Assembly (NCBI RefSeq): GCF_947496855.1
Contig: NZ_CANMED010000001.1
Location: 1,240,001-1,304,000 of the forward strand
Length of the DNA stretch: 64,000 nt
Reading direction: 5' to 3'
DNA from: an uncultured Aquimarina sp.
GTDB lineage: Bacteria; Bacteroidota; Bacteroidia; Flavobacteriales; Flavobacteriaceae
Positions within the stretch are counted from its first letter, which is position 1; the number at the start of each line of letters is the position of its first letter. The notes beneath the pieces are model-generated. The model was not told the DNA's origin and searched no databases. It saw nothing but the letters and a program-made list of their open reading frames with translations. Made by a program: the position numbers and the translations under genes. Below, piece by piece: positions 1 to 8,842 of this stretch.

Positions 1-176
1 TCTAAGGTCATAACGGCAAGAAGTGAATCTACTTTTGATTCTATTTTGCTATCTAAACCGTCCGAAACGATTGTCGTATTAGTATTAAAACCTTCAGATT
101 TCTCTGAAGAAGAATTACAACTCATCAAAAACAAACTACAAAGGATACTAACAAATATGAAATCAGTCTTTTTCAT
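1..176 (-). CDS. Probable GH3 beta-glucosidase lipoprotein, N-terminal fragment
   Basis: This open frame is cut by the left window edge, so only the N-terminal ~58 residues are visible. They begin with a short hydrophobic signal and a lipobox (LMSC, Cys at residue 18), then a Ser/Asn-rich linker. The last visible residues, KVDSLLAVMTL, match the segment that opens the catalytic domain of family 3 glycoside hydrolases such as BglX (typically LLxxMTLEEK). A second in-frame ATG directly upstream would start the gene at 179. It is the fifth gene of the minus-strand beta-glucan operon, about 100 bp downstream of the GH16 gene. A GH3 exo-beta-glucosidase would be the expected partner of an endo-glucanase. 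The lipoprotein call is firm; the GH3 call rests on about ten residues. Confidence 0.6.
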   Translation of the reverse strand, partial: MKKTDFIFVSILCSLFLMSCNSSSEKSEGFNTNTTIVSDGLDSKIESKVDSLLAVMTL

Positions 177-214
177 CATAAACGATCTAAAAATTTTATT
201 TAAGCACTATTAAT

Positions 215-258
215 GTTAATGAGGAAGGCTATCTGTGGTAAATAACCTTCCTTCTTAA
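215..258 (-). promoter_or_regulatory. Intercistronic hairpin between GH16 and GH3 genes
   Basis: The arms GAAGG/CCTTC around 219-256 form a hairpin in the ~100-bp gap after the GH16 stop codon. No T-run follows it on the minus strand, so it looks more like a processing or attenuation hairpin than a terminator. It could set a lower level of the distal GH3 gene. Confidence 0.4.
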
Positions 259-282
259 AACAATTTAAAACTAAGTGTATAT

Positions 283-1920
283 CTATTGATAAACTCTTAC
301 ATAATCAATTTCCATAGTAGATTCTAAAAACGAAGGATCTATGGCCCCTCCAAAAGTTCCTCCCATTGCTACATTTAATATCAAAAAGAAGTCATTATTA
401 TAAAACGGTAAATTATTAGAATAAGAAAATGTGTGATATGGATTACCATCAATAGAAAATACAATTTCCGTTGATGACCATTCTACACTATATACATGAA
501 AATCTGTCGAAGCTCCTGCTATATTAATTTCTTCAAAAATTGCATTACCACCATTGTTACCAGGGAAATGAAGTGCACTGGATACTACATCTTGATTATT
601 TCCAACATGCTCCATAATATCAATTTCTCCACAATTAGGCCATCCAACTTCTGTAATATTTGAACCTAACATCCATATAGCTGGCCAAGTACCTCCTCCT
701 GTTGGTAATTTAGCACGAACATCTACCTTTCCATAAGTAAATGAGAATAGATCCTGAGTTTTTATTCTTGCGGAAGTATATCCTCCATTTTCGGCTTTTG
801 CAGTTATTTTAAGTAATCCATCTTCTACAATTACATTACTAGCATCATCTGTATATGATTGAGATTCTCCATTACCCCATCCATTATCTCCAGTTCCCAA
901 ATCATATGTCCAATTTGTTGAACTTGGAGCTCCACTAGTATCAAATTCATCTGACCAAACGAGTGTATCAAAAGGTGGTTCTGCAATATCGTTAGAACCA
1001 TCAGGTTCTTCTGACGTTATTATAAACCACCAGTCAAACTCACTATTACCATCTGTAGTTCTTAGAATTAGTTCATTTGCTGGTTGTTCATCTAATTTAA
1101 ATAATTCATAACTATGATTGCCTCCTACATAATAACCAACAAAACCTATTCCAGATAAATTCAGGGTTTCTATACCTCCTGGAGCACTAACAGACCAAGA
1201 AGTTGAATAATCATTTAGTGGATAGTTTTCTATATCTGCTCCATTAGGAGCAATAGAATGTGGACCCAGTTCATCTATTAAATTAACTCTTCCGAAAACG
1301 GTTCCTGACAGATCTTCTGTAGGATTATCATTTTCACTATTGGTGATGTGCGTAAATGTACCATCAGTATTAAAAACGTAACGGTCATCATACATCCCTA
1401 CACCTGCTTTATCATTTGGTGGAGCAGGAAAAAACTCTCCTAATATTGAACCTCCCACAGGTCCCAGGCCAAAATGTCCTGGAGCTTCACTTTTAATTCT
1501 CCAAGATCCGGTAGTAAGCATCGTAATTAATTCTATTGGTGGTTCATATAATACCAGTACGTCTACTTCTACAGAGGTACTGGATGATACTCCACCAGTT
1601 CCTACCGCTATAACGGTTATCGTATAAGTACTTAAGCCTGTAATAGAAAAATCATATGATTTAGTTCCGGATGGAGATGCTTCTGAAGTTCCATTAAAAA
1701 CATATGTATATGTAATAGCATTATCTGCAGTAGCAGTAAAATTTACCGTACCGCTTCCATCACCATTTGGATTACTGGTATCTGCGCCAACAATATCAAC
1801 GGTCACTTGTATATTAGATGGAGCAACAATCTCTCCTACGGATATATCATCTTCCTGACAGCTACTGAACAAAAAAGTCAGTACTATTAAAATTCCGAAA
1901 TTATATTTTAATTTTTTCAT
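283..1920 (-). CDS. GH16 beta-glucanase (laminarinase-type) lipoprotein
   Basis: A secreted endo-beta-1,3(4)-glucanase, predicted to be anchored on the cell surface. The 545-residue protein starts with a signal and lipobox (FSSC, Cys21). A PKD/Ig-like domain follows (about 30-125), then a middle module (about 130-305), then the GH16 domain (about 315-545). The GH16 active-site motif GEIDIMEH is at 431-438, with Glu432 as nucleophile and Glu437 as acid/base by family precedent. WPAIWML at 412-418 is also typical of GH16. The middle module (GSW...YVFNTDGTF...) resembles the duplicated module of the neighbouring 695-aa lipoprotein. The gene is fourth in the susC operon, 49 bp after that lipoprotein gene. 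A laminarin-like substrate is inferred from GH16 plus probable GH3; the exact linkage cannot be read from sequence. Confidence 0.93.
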   Translation of the reverse strand: MKKLKYNFGILIVLTFLFSSCQEDDISVGEIVAPSNIQVTVDIVGADTSNPNGDGSGTVNFTATADNAITYTYVFNGTSEASPSGTKSYDFSITGLSTYTITVIAVGTGGVSSSTSVEVDVLVLYEPPIELITMLTTGSWRIKSEAPGHFGLGPVGGSILGEFFPAPPNDKAGVGMYDDRYVFNTDGTFTHITNSENDNPTEDLSGTVFGRVNLIDELGPHSIAPNGADIENYPLNDYSTSWSVSAPGGIETLNLSGIGFVGYYVGGNHSYELFKLDEQPANELILRTTDGNSEFDWWFIITSEEPDGSNDIAEPPFDTLVWSDEFDTSGAPSSTNWTYDLGTGDNGWGNGESQSYTDDASNVIVEDGLLKITAKAENGGYTSARIKTQDLFSFTYGKVDVRAKLPTGGGTWPAIWMLGSNITEVGWPNCGEIDIMEHVGNNQDVVSSALHFPGNNGGNAIFEEINIAGASTDFHVYSVEWSSTEIVFSIDGNPYHTFSYSNNLPFYNNDFFLILNVAMGGTFGGAIDPSFLESTMEIDYVRVYQ

Positions 1921-1969
1921 GTATTTAATTTTTTGTTATCGTCGATCATATTGGATTTTATGAATAAAA

Positions 1970-4057
1970 TTACCTGATGAGCTTATAAGTCCAATATGCT
2001 CCTCCTACATCTATTGTTACTTCCATAGTATCATTACTATCCATAAGTGTAACGTTATATGTAATACCTGTTGGAACAGGCACTCCTGGTAGTTCTCCGC
2101 CATTGACTACCTTAGGAAGCCCAAGATATGCTCCTGATCCGTTTAACGTAATTGTGCCCGTATCTTCGTTGTAAACGTATGTAGCAGTGCCAACTCCATC
2201 ATGAGGAGAAACTGGTGTTCCGCATTGATCTGATGTTACTCCTTGCCATCCTTCCAGCCAGGTTTCAGATCCTAAAACATTGCTAAAACTTCCATCGACA
2301 GAAAACACATACTCATCATCAAAATAACAAGCTCGGGTTGTTACATCATCTAAACTATTTGAGAAAAAATCTCCGGTTCCCGGACCTGGTCCTACTTTAA
2401 AAGCTCCTGCTTCTGGTGCAAGTCTCCAAGTTCCTGCAATCAATGGTACTTCTCTTACAAGTTGATAAGTCCAAAAGGCTCCGCCAACATCAATTATTAC
2501 TTCCATCCTATTGTTACTATTAGAAAGCGTTACATTATATGTAATAGATGATGGAACAGAAACACCTGGCAATTCTCCTCCATTTACTACTTTAGGCAAT
2601 CCTAAATACGCACCTGTGCCATTAAGAGTAATAGTACCTGCACCTTCATCATAAATGTAAGTAGCGGCTCCAGAGCCATCATGAGGTGCTACTGGTGTTC
2701 CACATTGATCAGGTGAAGCACCTTGCCATCCTTCTAGCCAGGTTTCGGATCCTAAAATATTACTAAAATCCCCATCAAAAGAGAACACATACGCATCATC
2801 AAAATAACAAGCTCTAGTTGTTACATCATCTAAACTATTTGAGAAAAAATCTCCAGTTCCAGGACCTGGCCCTACCTTAAAAGCTCCTGCTTCTGGTGCA
2901 AGCTTCCATATTCCTTCTAATCCAGATGCTGGCTCAGGTGGTTTATGAAAATAAATATTATCAACAAAAACAATCGCAGTTCCAGAAGGAGCTCCTACAT
3001 ATATTAATTGAGCAATATTACTTCTGGTAGTTAATCCTGTGAAATCAGATAATGGAATATCCAAACTTACCCATTCACCATTCATTGGATTAGCTATTGT
3101 TATTTCGTGTTCTACATCATCCCCTCCATCAAAAACTCCATTTGCACCAAAATCAACTAATTTAATCTTAAACTCAGTTAAATTTGGTGACCAAATATCG
3201 GTATGGAAATGAGTCATTGAACTAGCATCTATAGTGGTGGAGGTAGTTTCTATTCCTACAAAATTAAGAGCACTGTACTTTTTAGTAGGGTTACCTTCTA
3301 TCTCAACATCTTCAAAAGTAGTATCTGACCAAGGCGTGCGCCAAGTATCTACATTTACATCTGTATAAGCATCACTAAACATAGAAACAACATCTTGTGC
3401 GCCCCTAGATGGTGGCATGGGTGCTGATACTATAGGTTGTAAAATTTCTGTTACTTCAAACTCTTCAGTATACTCTGTTGTGGCGATAGCTCCTCCTTTT
3501 GCCACTACTCTAATTGTATAGGTTCCTGTTTCCTGATATATATATGAAGCTGTTTCTCCTATATTAGCTGTCACCGGAGTATCATTTCCTGTCTCTCCAA
3601 AGTATACATCAAAAGACATTGCATTGTCTGCAGAAGCTATTACATTTACTTGTTTGGAAACGGCTGCATCGTTTTCTATAGTTACGACTAAATTTTCCGG
3701 CGGGTTAAAAGATACAATTACTTCTTGTATTGTTTCAGTTGTTAATCCGGTGATACCATTACCTACCAATCTTAAATTATAAGTTCCCTCTGCATAGGTA
3801 TGCGTAATACTTTTTCCTAATTCTACATTTTCGGGTTCTACCGTATCATCTCCATAATAAATATCAAAGGACACTACTCCATCTCCGTTTGGAGTTATCG
3901 TTACGAATCCTGTATTATCTTGCGTAATGTTCAAAAGCGCAGTTATATTTGACGGAGCAACAATATCGTTTAGATAACCTAAACTATCATCTTCAGCACA
4001 GCTCGAAACGAACAGTATTGATAGACATAAGCTAAATATATATTTTAAAAGTTTCAT
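1970..4057 (-). CDS. Surface glycan-binding lipoprotein with PKD-like domains and a tandem duplicated C-terminal module
   Basis: A 695-residue lipoprotein (lipobox VSSC, Cys20) in the position where susE/susF-type surface glycan-binding proteins sit. Domains in order: two PKD/Ig-like domains (about 30-118 and 120-205), a beta-sandwich, carbohydrate-binding-module-like segment (about 215-372), and two nearly identical ~160-aa modules (about 380-540 and 541-695). Each module runs from GxWxLAPEAGAFKVGPGPG to FWTY or YWTY. The two copies are also close at DNA level with an exact 480-bp offset, so the duplication is recent. The same module type occurs once in the GH16 protein next door. No catalytic motif was seen. 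It is likely to bind beta-glucan at the outer membrane and pass it to the SusCD pair; the binding role is inferred from context. Confidence 0.8.
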   Translation of the reverse strand: MKLLKYIFSLCLSILFVSSCAEDDSLGYLNDIVAPSNITALLNITQDNTGFVTITPNGDGVVSFDIYYGDDTVEPENVELGKSITHTYAEGTYNLRLVGNGITGLTTETIQEVIVSFNPPENLVVTIENDAAVSKQVNVIASADNAMSFDVYFGETGNDTPVTANIGETASYIYQETGTYTIRVVAKGGAIATTEYTEEFEVTEILQPIVSAPMPPSRGAQDVVSMFSDAYTDVNVDTWRTPWSDTTFEDVEIEGNPTKKYSALNFVGIETTSTTIDASSMTHFHTDIWSPNLTEFKIKLVDFGANGVFDGGDDVEHEITIANPMNGEWVSLDIPLSDFTGLTTRSNIAQLIYVGAPSGTAIVFVDNIYFHKPPEPASGLEGIWKLAPEAGAFKVGPGPGTGDFFSNSLDDVTTRACYFDDAYVFSFDGDFSNILGSETWLEGWQGASPDQCGTPVAPHDGSGAATYIYDEGAGTITLNGTGAYLGLPKVVNGGELPGVSVPSSITYNVTLSNSNNRMEVIIDVGGAFWTYQLVREVPLIAGTWRLAPEAGAFKVGPGPGTGDFFSNSLDDVTTRACYFDDEYVFSVDGSFSNVLGSETWLEGWQGVTSDQCGTPVSPHDGVGTATYVYNEDTGTITLNGSGAYLGLPKVVNGGELPGVPVPTGITYNVTLMDSNDTMEVTIDVGGAYWTYKLIR
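1975..2935 (-). repeat. Two-copy 480-bp tandem repeat inside the glycan-binding lipoprotein gene
   Basis: Copy A covers about 1975-2450 and copy B about 2455-2935. Matching blocks are offset by exactly 480 bp; for example the block starting TTACATCATCTAAACTATTT occurs at 2341 and again at 2821. Differences are scattered and mostly synonymous. The offset is a multiple of three, so the reading frame is kept. Confidence 0.93.
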
Positions 4058-4078
4058 CTTCTTCTGGTTTTTGTTTTT

Positions 4079-5545
4079 TTAGTATCCTGGGTTTTGTTCC
4101 CATCTGTTTCCTGCCAATTGAATCTCTATCAATGGTATAGGAAACAATTCGTGTTTTCCTACTACAAAACCATCTATTTCTGTTGCGGCTCTTCCTGTCC
4201 TTACTAAATCGAAAAAGTGATGCCCCTCTCCAACCAACTCTACTCTTCGTTCCTGGTAAATCGCATCTGTTAAGGCAGTTCCTGTAGCTGTTACATCCGG
4301 CAGTTCGGCTCTAGTTCTCACTCTATTGAGATAAGCTAATGCTTGTCCATCATTACTAGGTGATTTTCTATTATGTGCTTCTGCAGCCATTAACAGAACG
4401 TCAGCAAACCTGATTGCTCTATAATTATTGGGATTTGTAAGATTGGCATCTCCAGTATTGAGGTCTCCTTGACGAGCTATATATTTTCTATTAAAATATC
4501 CCGTATGTTCAAAACCTGTAGAGAAAGTAGCTCCTTGAGCAGCAGCCCAAGCATCTATATCCAAAATAGCAACATCAAGTCTAATATCCCCAGCTTCGAA
4601 TGTATTCACAACTTCTTGTGTAGGAATATTAAAACTAAAACCTGAATCAAATTGTGGTCCTGAGTAATTTCTAATTCCATTAAAACCTACTGCTACGTTA
4701 CCCTCACTACATTGTAAACATCCGAAGCCTGCTCCTTCTTCGTCTGTATATTGTACTTCGAAAACCGATTCTATATTATTTTCTCCTTCTTGTTCGAAAA
4801 TCGAATTGTAATCTGTAACTAAATCGTAGGGGCCTCCTACAACTTGATCTAATACATTAGCCGCTTCTGTAAATTTATCTTGAAATAGAAATACCTTACC
4901 TAATAGGGCTCTTGCAGCTCCTTGGGTTATTCTACCCGTTTCAGGCTGAGTTACAGGTAAGTTATCAGCTGCAAACTGTAAGTCTTCTTCTATAAGGGCA
5001 TACACATCCTCTTTTGATGATCTATCTATCCCTGTTTCTTCTCCAAAAAGAATTCTTCTATCAATTGCTAATGGTACATCTCCAAACCATTTTACTAATT
5101 CAAAATAATAGTAGGCTCTTAGAAAACGAGTTTGCCCAATTACTTCTTCTTTACCTGCAAAATCAGTTTTATCTTGAAATTCCATGATATAATTGGTTCT
5201 ATTTACACCTGCATACATCCAACTCCATATATCTCTAAGTTGTGCATTAACAGGTGTATGAATCATATCATCTATTTCTTGAATTCCTGGAGTATCTGAT
5301 GCACTTTCTCCTCCTGCTAATGTATTATCAGAAGCTATTTCCCCCAACATTACATTTAAATAAGTGGATTGTAATAAATCATATGCTCCTATCAAAGCAC
5401 TCTGATAATCCTCTTCGCTATTAAAAAAATCTTCTGAATTTTCATCCTCTGAAGCTACGTCAACAAAATCATCACTACAAGAGATTATTAAAGCGAATAA
5501 CCCAAAAAAGGCTGCGGATTTAATATTATATTTTATCTTTTCCAT
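4079..5545 (-). CDS. SusD/RagB-family nutrient-binding outer-membrane lipoprotein
   Basis: The substrate-capturing lid of a SusCD glycan importer. The 488-residue protein has a signal peptide and lipobox (IISC, Cys23), followed by the acidic stretch typical of exported Bacteroidota surface lipoproteins. The early part is the helical TPR-like SusD scaffold (TRFLRAYYYFELVKWFGDVPL near 140-160). The C-terminal RagB/SusD segment has the usual YRAIRFADVLLMAAEAHN and QERRVELVGEGHHFFDLVRTG blocks. It ends in the family-typical ...NPGY. It lies 5 bp downstream of the susC gene, the conserved susC-susD order. Glycan specificity is not visible in the sequence; beta-glucan is inferred from the neighbouring hydrolases. 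Confidence 0.95.
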   Translation of the reverse strand: MEKIKYNIKSAAFFGLFALIISCSDDFVDVASEDENSEDFFNSEEDYQSALIGAYDLLQSTYLNVMLGEIASDNTLAGGESASDTPGIQEIDDMIHTPVNAQLRDIWSWMYAGVNRTNYIMEFQDKTDFAGKEEVIGQTRFLRAYYYFELVKWFGDVPLAIDRRILFGEETGIDRSSKEDVYALIEEDLQFAADNLPVTQPETGRITQGAARALLGKVFLFQDKFTEAANVLDQVVGGPYDLVTDYNSIFEQEGENNIESVFEVQYTDEEGAGFGCLQCSEGNVAVGFNGIRNYSGPQFDSGFSFNIPTQEVVNTFEAGDIRLDVAILDIDAWAAAQGATFSTGFEHTGYFNRKYIARQGDLNTGDANLTNPNNYRAIRFADVLLMAAEAHNRKSPSNDGQALAYLNRVRTRAELPDVTATGTALTDAIYQERRVELVGEGHHFFDLVRTGRAATEIDGFVVGKHELFPIPLIEIQLAGNRWEQNPGY

Positions 5546-5550
5546 TTTGA

Positions 5551-8500
5551 TTAAAATTTAAGATTTACACCTAACAAATATGTTCTTGGTACTGGATAAA
5601 ATCCTTGATCGATACCTGCTCCAATAGGACTTGCTGTATTAGGGTCTGGATTTGATTGATAGGCCGATGGGTCATACCCTCCATATTTTGTAAACGTGTA
5701 CAAATTATTTATTGAAGCATAGATTCTAAACTTATCTATACCTATTGGTTCCATAAATGTATCTGATAATGTGTATCCTAATTGTATATTCTGGATTCTG
5801 ACATAAGAACCATCTTCTACATAGAAACTAGAAAACAAACTATTAGAGTTAGCAGCTGTTGTCACTCTATGAAAAGAATCTGTGGAACCTTCTCCTGTCC
5901 AGCGTCCTAAAAACGCATTACTTCTGTTTACTAACGGTTGATTACGTTCATAGTTCCTTACCATATCATTCCCCACTGAGGCGAAGGCATAAGCTGTAAA
6001 ATCAAAGTTTTTATAGTCTAAACCAATGTTCAACCCCATTGTAGCATCTGGAATAGGGTTTCCGATATCTGTTCTGTCATCAGAATCTATTTCCCCATCT
6101 CCATTAACGTCTACATATCTCAGATCTCCTGGAGCTGCGTTGGCCTGAGTAGCATGAGCATCTACCTCTTCTTGATTTTGAAAAACCCCATCTGCTTGTA
6201 ATCCATAGAAGTATCCAATAGGCTTACCAGCTTCCATTCTTGAAGGAGGATCTTGACCTACACCAAACGAACCACCTGCAATAAAATCACTATCACTGTT
6301 AACTGATATTACTTCGTTCTCTAACAGTGTGATGTTATAACTAATATTAAATTTTAGATTTTCTGATAACTGATCTTGATAAGCAATTTGAAATTCGTAC
6401 CCTTCATTTTCTACAATACCGGCATTGATTGTAGGCGGGGATGATCCTGGTGCGGCTACCCCGAGAATACCCGAAACCGGTGCTACAACTAATAAGTCTT
6501 CTGTGCGTTTTTTAAAATAGTCAAATGTAATATCAATTTTGTTGTTTAATAATTTTGTATCCAATCCTATATCCAGCGTTTTTTGTTTTTCCCATTTAAT
6601 TTCGGGATTAGAAAGTGCTCCAATAGCCTCTCCTATTATCAACTCGTCATTAATGACATAAGATCCTTCTCCATTTAACAAGGATATAAATTGAAAATCT
6701 TTTATTCTATCATTACCAATTACACCATAACTAGCTCTAAATTTTAAGAAATTTAACCAACTACTATCACTTAGAAAAGATTCATCTGATATTACCCAAC
6801 CAACAGAAGCTGATGGAAAATATCCAAACTTATTTTTCGGTCCAAATTTTGTTGAACCATCTCTTCTAATAACTGCTGATAGTAAATATTTGCCTTTATA
6901 TCCATATTGTAATCTAGAAAAATATGATAATAATCTAGAATCAAAAGTATCTCCTCCATTTTGAAAATTATCGACTACATCTGACGCCTGAGAGATATTA
7001 GCATTCGTATACGAGTTATCTATAATATCAAACCCTGTAAAACCAGTAAATGTTCCCGTTGTTTTAAATACAGACATACCTAAAAGAACTTTTACATCAT
7101 GGTCATCAGCAAATACCTTTTCATATTTCAAGAAATTATCCCAAGTATAATCTCTAAAAAAATTCTTGGATTCTGTAACACTACTTCTATCAACGTTGAA
7201 TACTTTTCCAGATCCATAAAATACTTCAGGAGAAAATGTTTTTCCTTCTACTTCAGAATAGTTAAACTGGAATCTAGATTCTGCTGTAAAATTGCTTAAA
7301 AAATTATATTTCAACCCAAATGTAGCTCCTATTCTATTAACCTCAGTATTGTTAAATGTATTCGCAATCTGTGCAACTGGATTAATTACCTCATTACCTA
7401 ACCCTTCTGCTAATGTAAAATCACCATTCTCGTCTCTAACAGATAAATTAGGAGCCATATTTAAGGCATTAAACAATACAGAACCTAATGCATTTTCTAA
7501 CAAAGTTTGTCTATTAGTTTGTGTAAAAATACCTGAAGTAGTAAACTGTAAATTTTTAACAACATCCAAACTATAATTTAGCCTACCCGTAAAACGTTCG
7601 AAATTAGCATCACTTCCACCAACAATACCATCTTGTGTTAAATAAGAAGCTCCAGCAGAATATGTAGAATTCTTGCTACCACCAGTAACACTAAAATTGA
7701 TATTAGAGATTGCGGCTGTTCTAAATATTTCATCTTGCCAATCTGTACCTTCTCCTAATCCGGATAAATTCGCAAAGGGCGGAGTACTTCCTCCAGCTGC
7801 AAAAGATTCATTTATTATTATACCATATTCAGTGGCATTAAGTACAGGAAGTCTCCTTGTTGTTTCCTGAAAACCTGTATAAGAATCTAACTCGAATTTT
7901 AGTTCTTGATTTCTATATCCAGATTTAGTAGTAATAAGAATAACACCATTTGCCGCTCGTACGCCATAAATACCAGCTGTGGCATCCTTTAATACATTAA
8001 TACTTTCTATATCATTAGGATTAAGGACGCTCAAGTCTTCTATTACGTTACCGTCTACCAAAATTAGAGGTCTACTATCACCATTAGTAGATATTCCGCG
8101 AATGGATATAGTAGAGCTGCTTCCGGGTGCACCGGATTGTGAAGTTACATTTACACCAGCAACCTGTCCTTGGAGCGCTTGTTCTACCCTCACTACATTA
8201 AGCTCTTCAATAGTTTCAGATCCTATTACCGAAACTGCGCCTGTAATCTCTTTTTTAGTTTGTGTTCCATAACCTATTACGATTACTTGTTCTAGTGACT
8301 CATTATCTTCTTCCAAAGTAACGTTTATGACAAAATTTTGTCCAACTGTTATTTCTTGTGTCGAGAACCCTACATAAGAAAACACAACTACACTTCCTAC
8401 AGCAACATTATTCAGTGTATATTTTCCATTAAAATCTGTTACAGCTCCATTTGATGTATTCTTAACGATCACATTAACTCCTGGTAGCTCCAATCCTTTT

Positions 8501-8589
8501 GCATCCTTTACGTTTCCCCGAATCTGAATTTCTTGCGCATTAATAACCGTACTTAAAAAGACAGCTATTAAGAAATAAGTAATTTTCAT
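5551..8589 (-). CDS. SusC-like TonB-dependent outer-membrane receptor
   Basis: A 1012-residue SusC/RagA-type transporter that imports oligosaccharides across the outer membrane using TonB energy. It has a signal peptide ending around VINAQ, a CarboxypepD_reg-like domain (about 22-100, GNVKDAKGLELPGVNVIV...), and a plug domain (about 110-240). The plug contains EQVIVIGYGTQTKKEITGAV and the typical SINVLKDATAGIYGVRAANGVILITTK stretch, given here in two parts: SINVLKDATAGIYG and VRAANGVILITTK. A long beta-barrel ends in an aromatic-rich C-terminus (LLGVNLKF). It is the first gene of the beta-glucan operon, preceded by a 250-bp non-coding region with a candidate promoter. Family assignment is secure; substrate is inferred. 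Confidence 0.96.
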   Translation of the reverse strand: MKITYFLIAVFLSTVINAQEIQIRGNVKDAKGLELPGVNVIVKNTSNGAVTDFNGKYTLNNVAVGSVVVFSYVGFSTQEITVGQNFVINVTLEEDNESLEQVIVIGYGTQTKKEITGAVSVIGSETIEELNVVRVEQALQGQVAGVNVTSQSGAPGSSSTISIRGISTNGDSRPLILVDGNVIEDLSVLNPNDIESINVLKDATAGIYGVRAANGVILITTKSGYRNQELKFELDSYTGFQETTRRLPVLNATEYGIIINESFAAGGSTPPFANLSGLGEGTDWQDEIFRTAAISNINFSVTGGSKNSTYSAGASYLTQDGIVGGSDANFERFTGRLNYSLDVVKNLQFTTSGIFTQTNRQTLLENALGSVLFNALNMAPNLSVRDENGDFTLAEGLGNEVINPVAQIANTFNNTEVNRIGATFGLKYNFLSNFTAESRFQFNYSEVEGKTFSPEVFYGSGKVFNVDRSSVTESKNFFRDYTWDNFLKYEKVFADDHDVKVLLGMSVFKTTGTFTGFTGFDIIDNSYTNANISQASDVVDNFQNGGDTFDSRLLSYFSRLQYGYKGKYLLSAVIRRDGSTKFGPKNKFGYFPSASVGWVISDESFLSDSSWLNFLKFRASYGVIGNDRIKDFQFISLLNGEGSYVINDELIIGEAIGALSNPEIKWEKQKTLDIGLDTKLLNNKIDITFDYFKKRTEDLLVVAPVSGILGVAAPGSSPPTINAGIVENEGYEFQIAYQDQLSENLKFNISYNITLLENEVISVNSDSDFIAGGSFGVGQDPPSRMEAGKPIGYFYGLQADGVFQNQEEVDAHATQANAAPGDLRYVDVNGDGEIDSDDRTDIGNPIPDATMGLNIGLDYKNFDFTAYAFASVGNDMVRNYERNQPLVNRSNAFLGRWTGEGSTDSFHRVTTAANSNSLFSSFYVEDGSYVRIQNIQLGYTLSDTFMEPIGIDKFRIYASINNLYTFTKYGGYDPSAYQSNPDPNTASPIGAGIDQGFYPVPRTYLLGVNLKF

Positions 8590-8611
8590 AAGTGTTCTAG
8601 TTTGATTTACT

Positions 8612-8619
8612 CAAATTTA
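8612..8619 (-). promoter_or_regulatory. Candidate -7 element of the susC operon
   Basis: On the minus strand this reads TAAATTTG, a match to the Bacteroidota -7 consensus TAnnTTTG, 23 bp before the susC start codon. No good TTTG is seen at the -33 position, which fits an operon that needs an activator such as the nearby Y_Y_Y regulator. The rest of the gap 8590-8842 is AT-rich, with no gene seen. Confidence 0.5.
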
Positions 8620-8842
8620 CCTATGAACATTAAGAAATCGTTAATAACTAACCACAACAAAAATCCTACAGCATTACATAAAAATCAAAAAATTAATATT
8701 TTTTCTGCGTATAACCCTAATAAAAACAGGATTTTATAGTGATTTTACAACTATTAAAAAAAAGCAAAGAAAATGGTATTGTAACCGCACTATAACGTTA
8801 GAGTATAGGTAATGTAGAGGTGTTTTTTTGTAATGTATGGTT

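Noticed and set aside
1975..2935. Considering the 480-bp repeat a mobile element or CRISPR
   Set aside because: It has only two copies, keeps the protein frame, and has no transposase, target duplication or spacers.
7099..8272. Several plus-strand open frames of 65-97 codons inside susC
   Set aside because: They are antisense shadows of a clear SusC coding frame and show no ribosome site or family resemblance.
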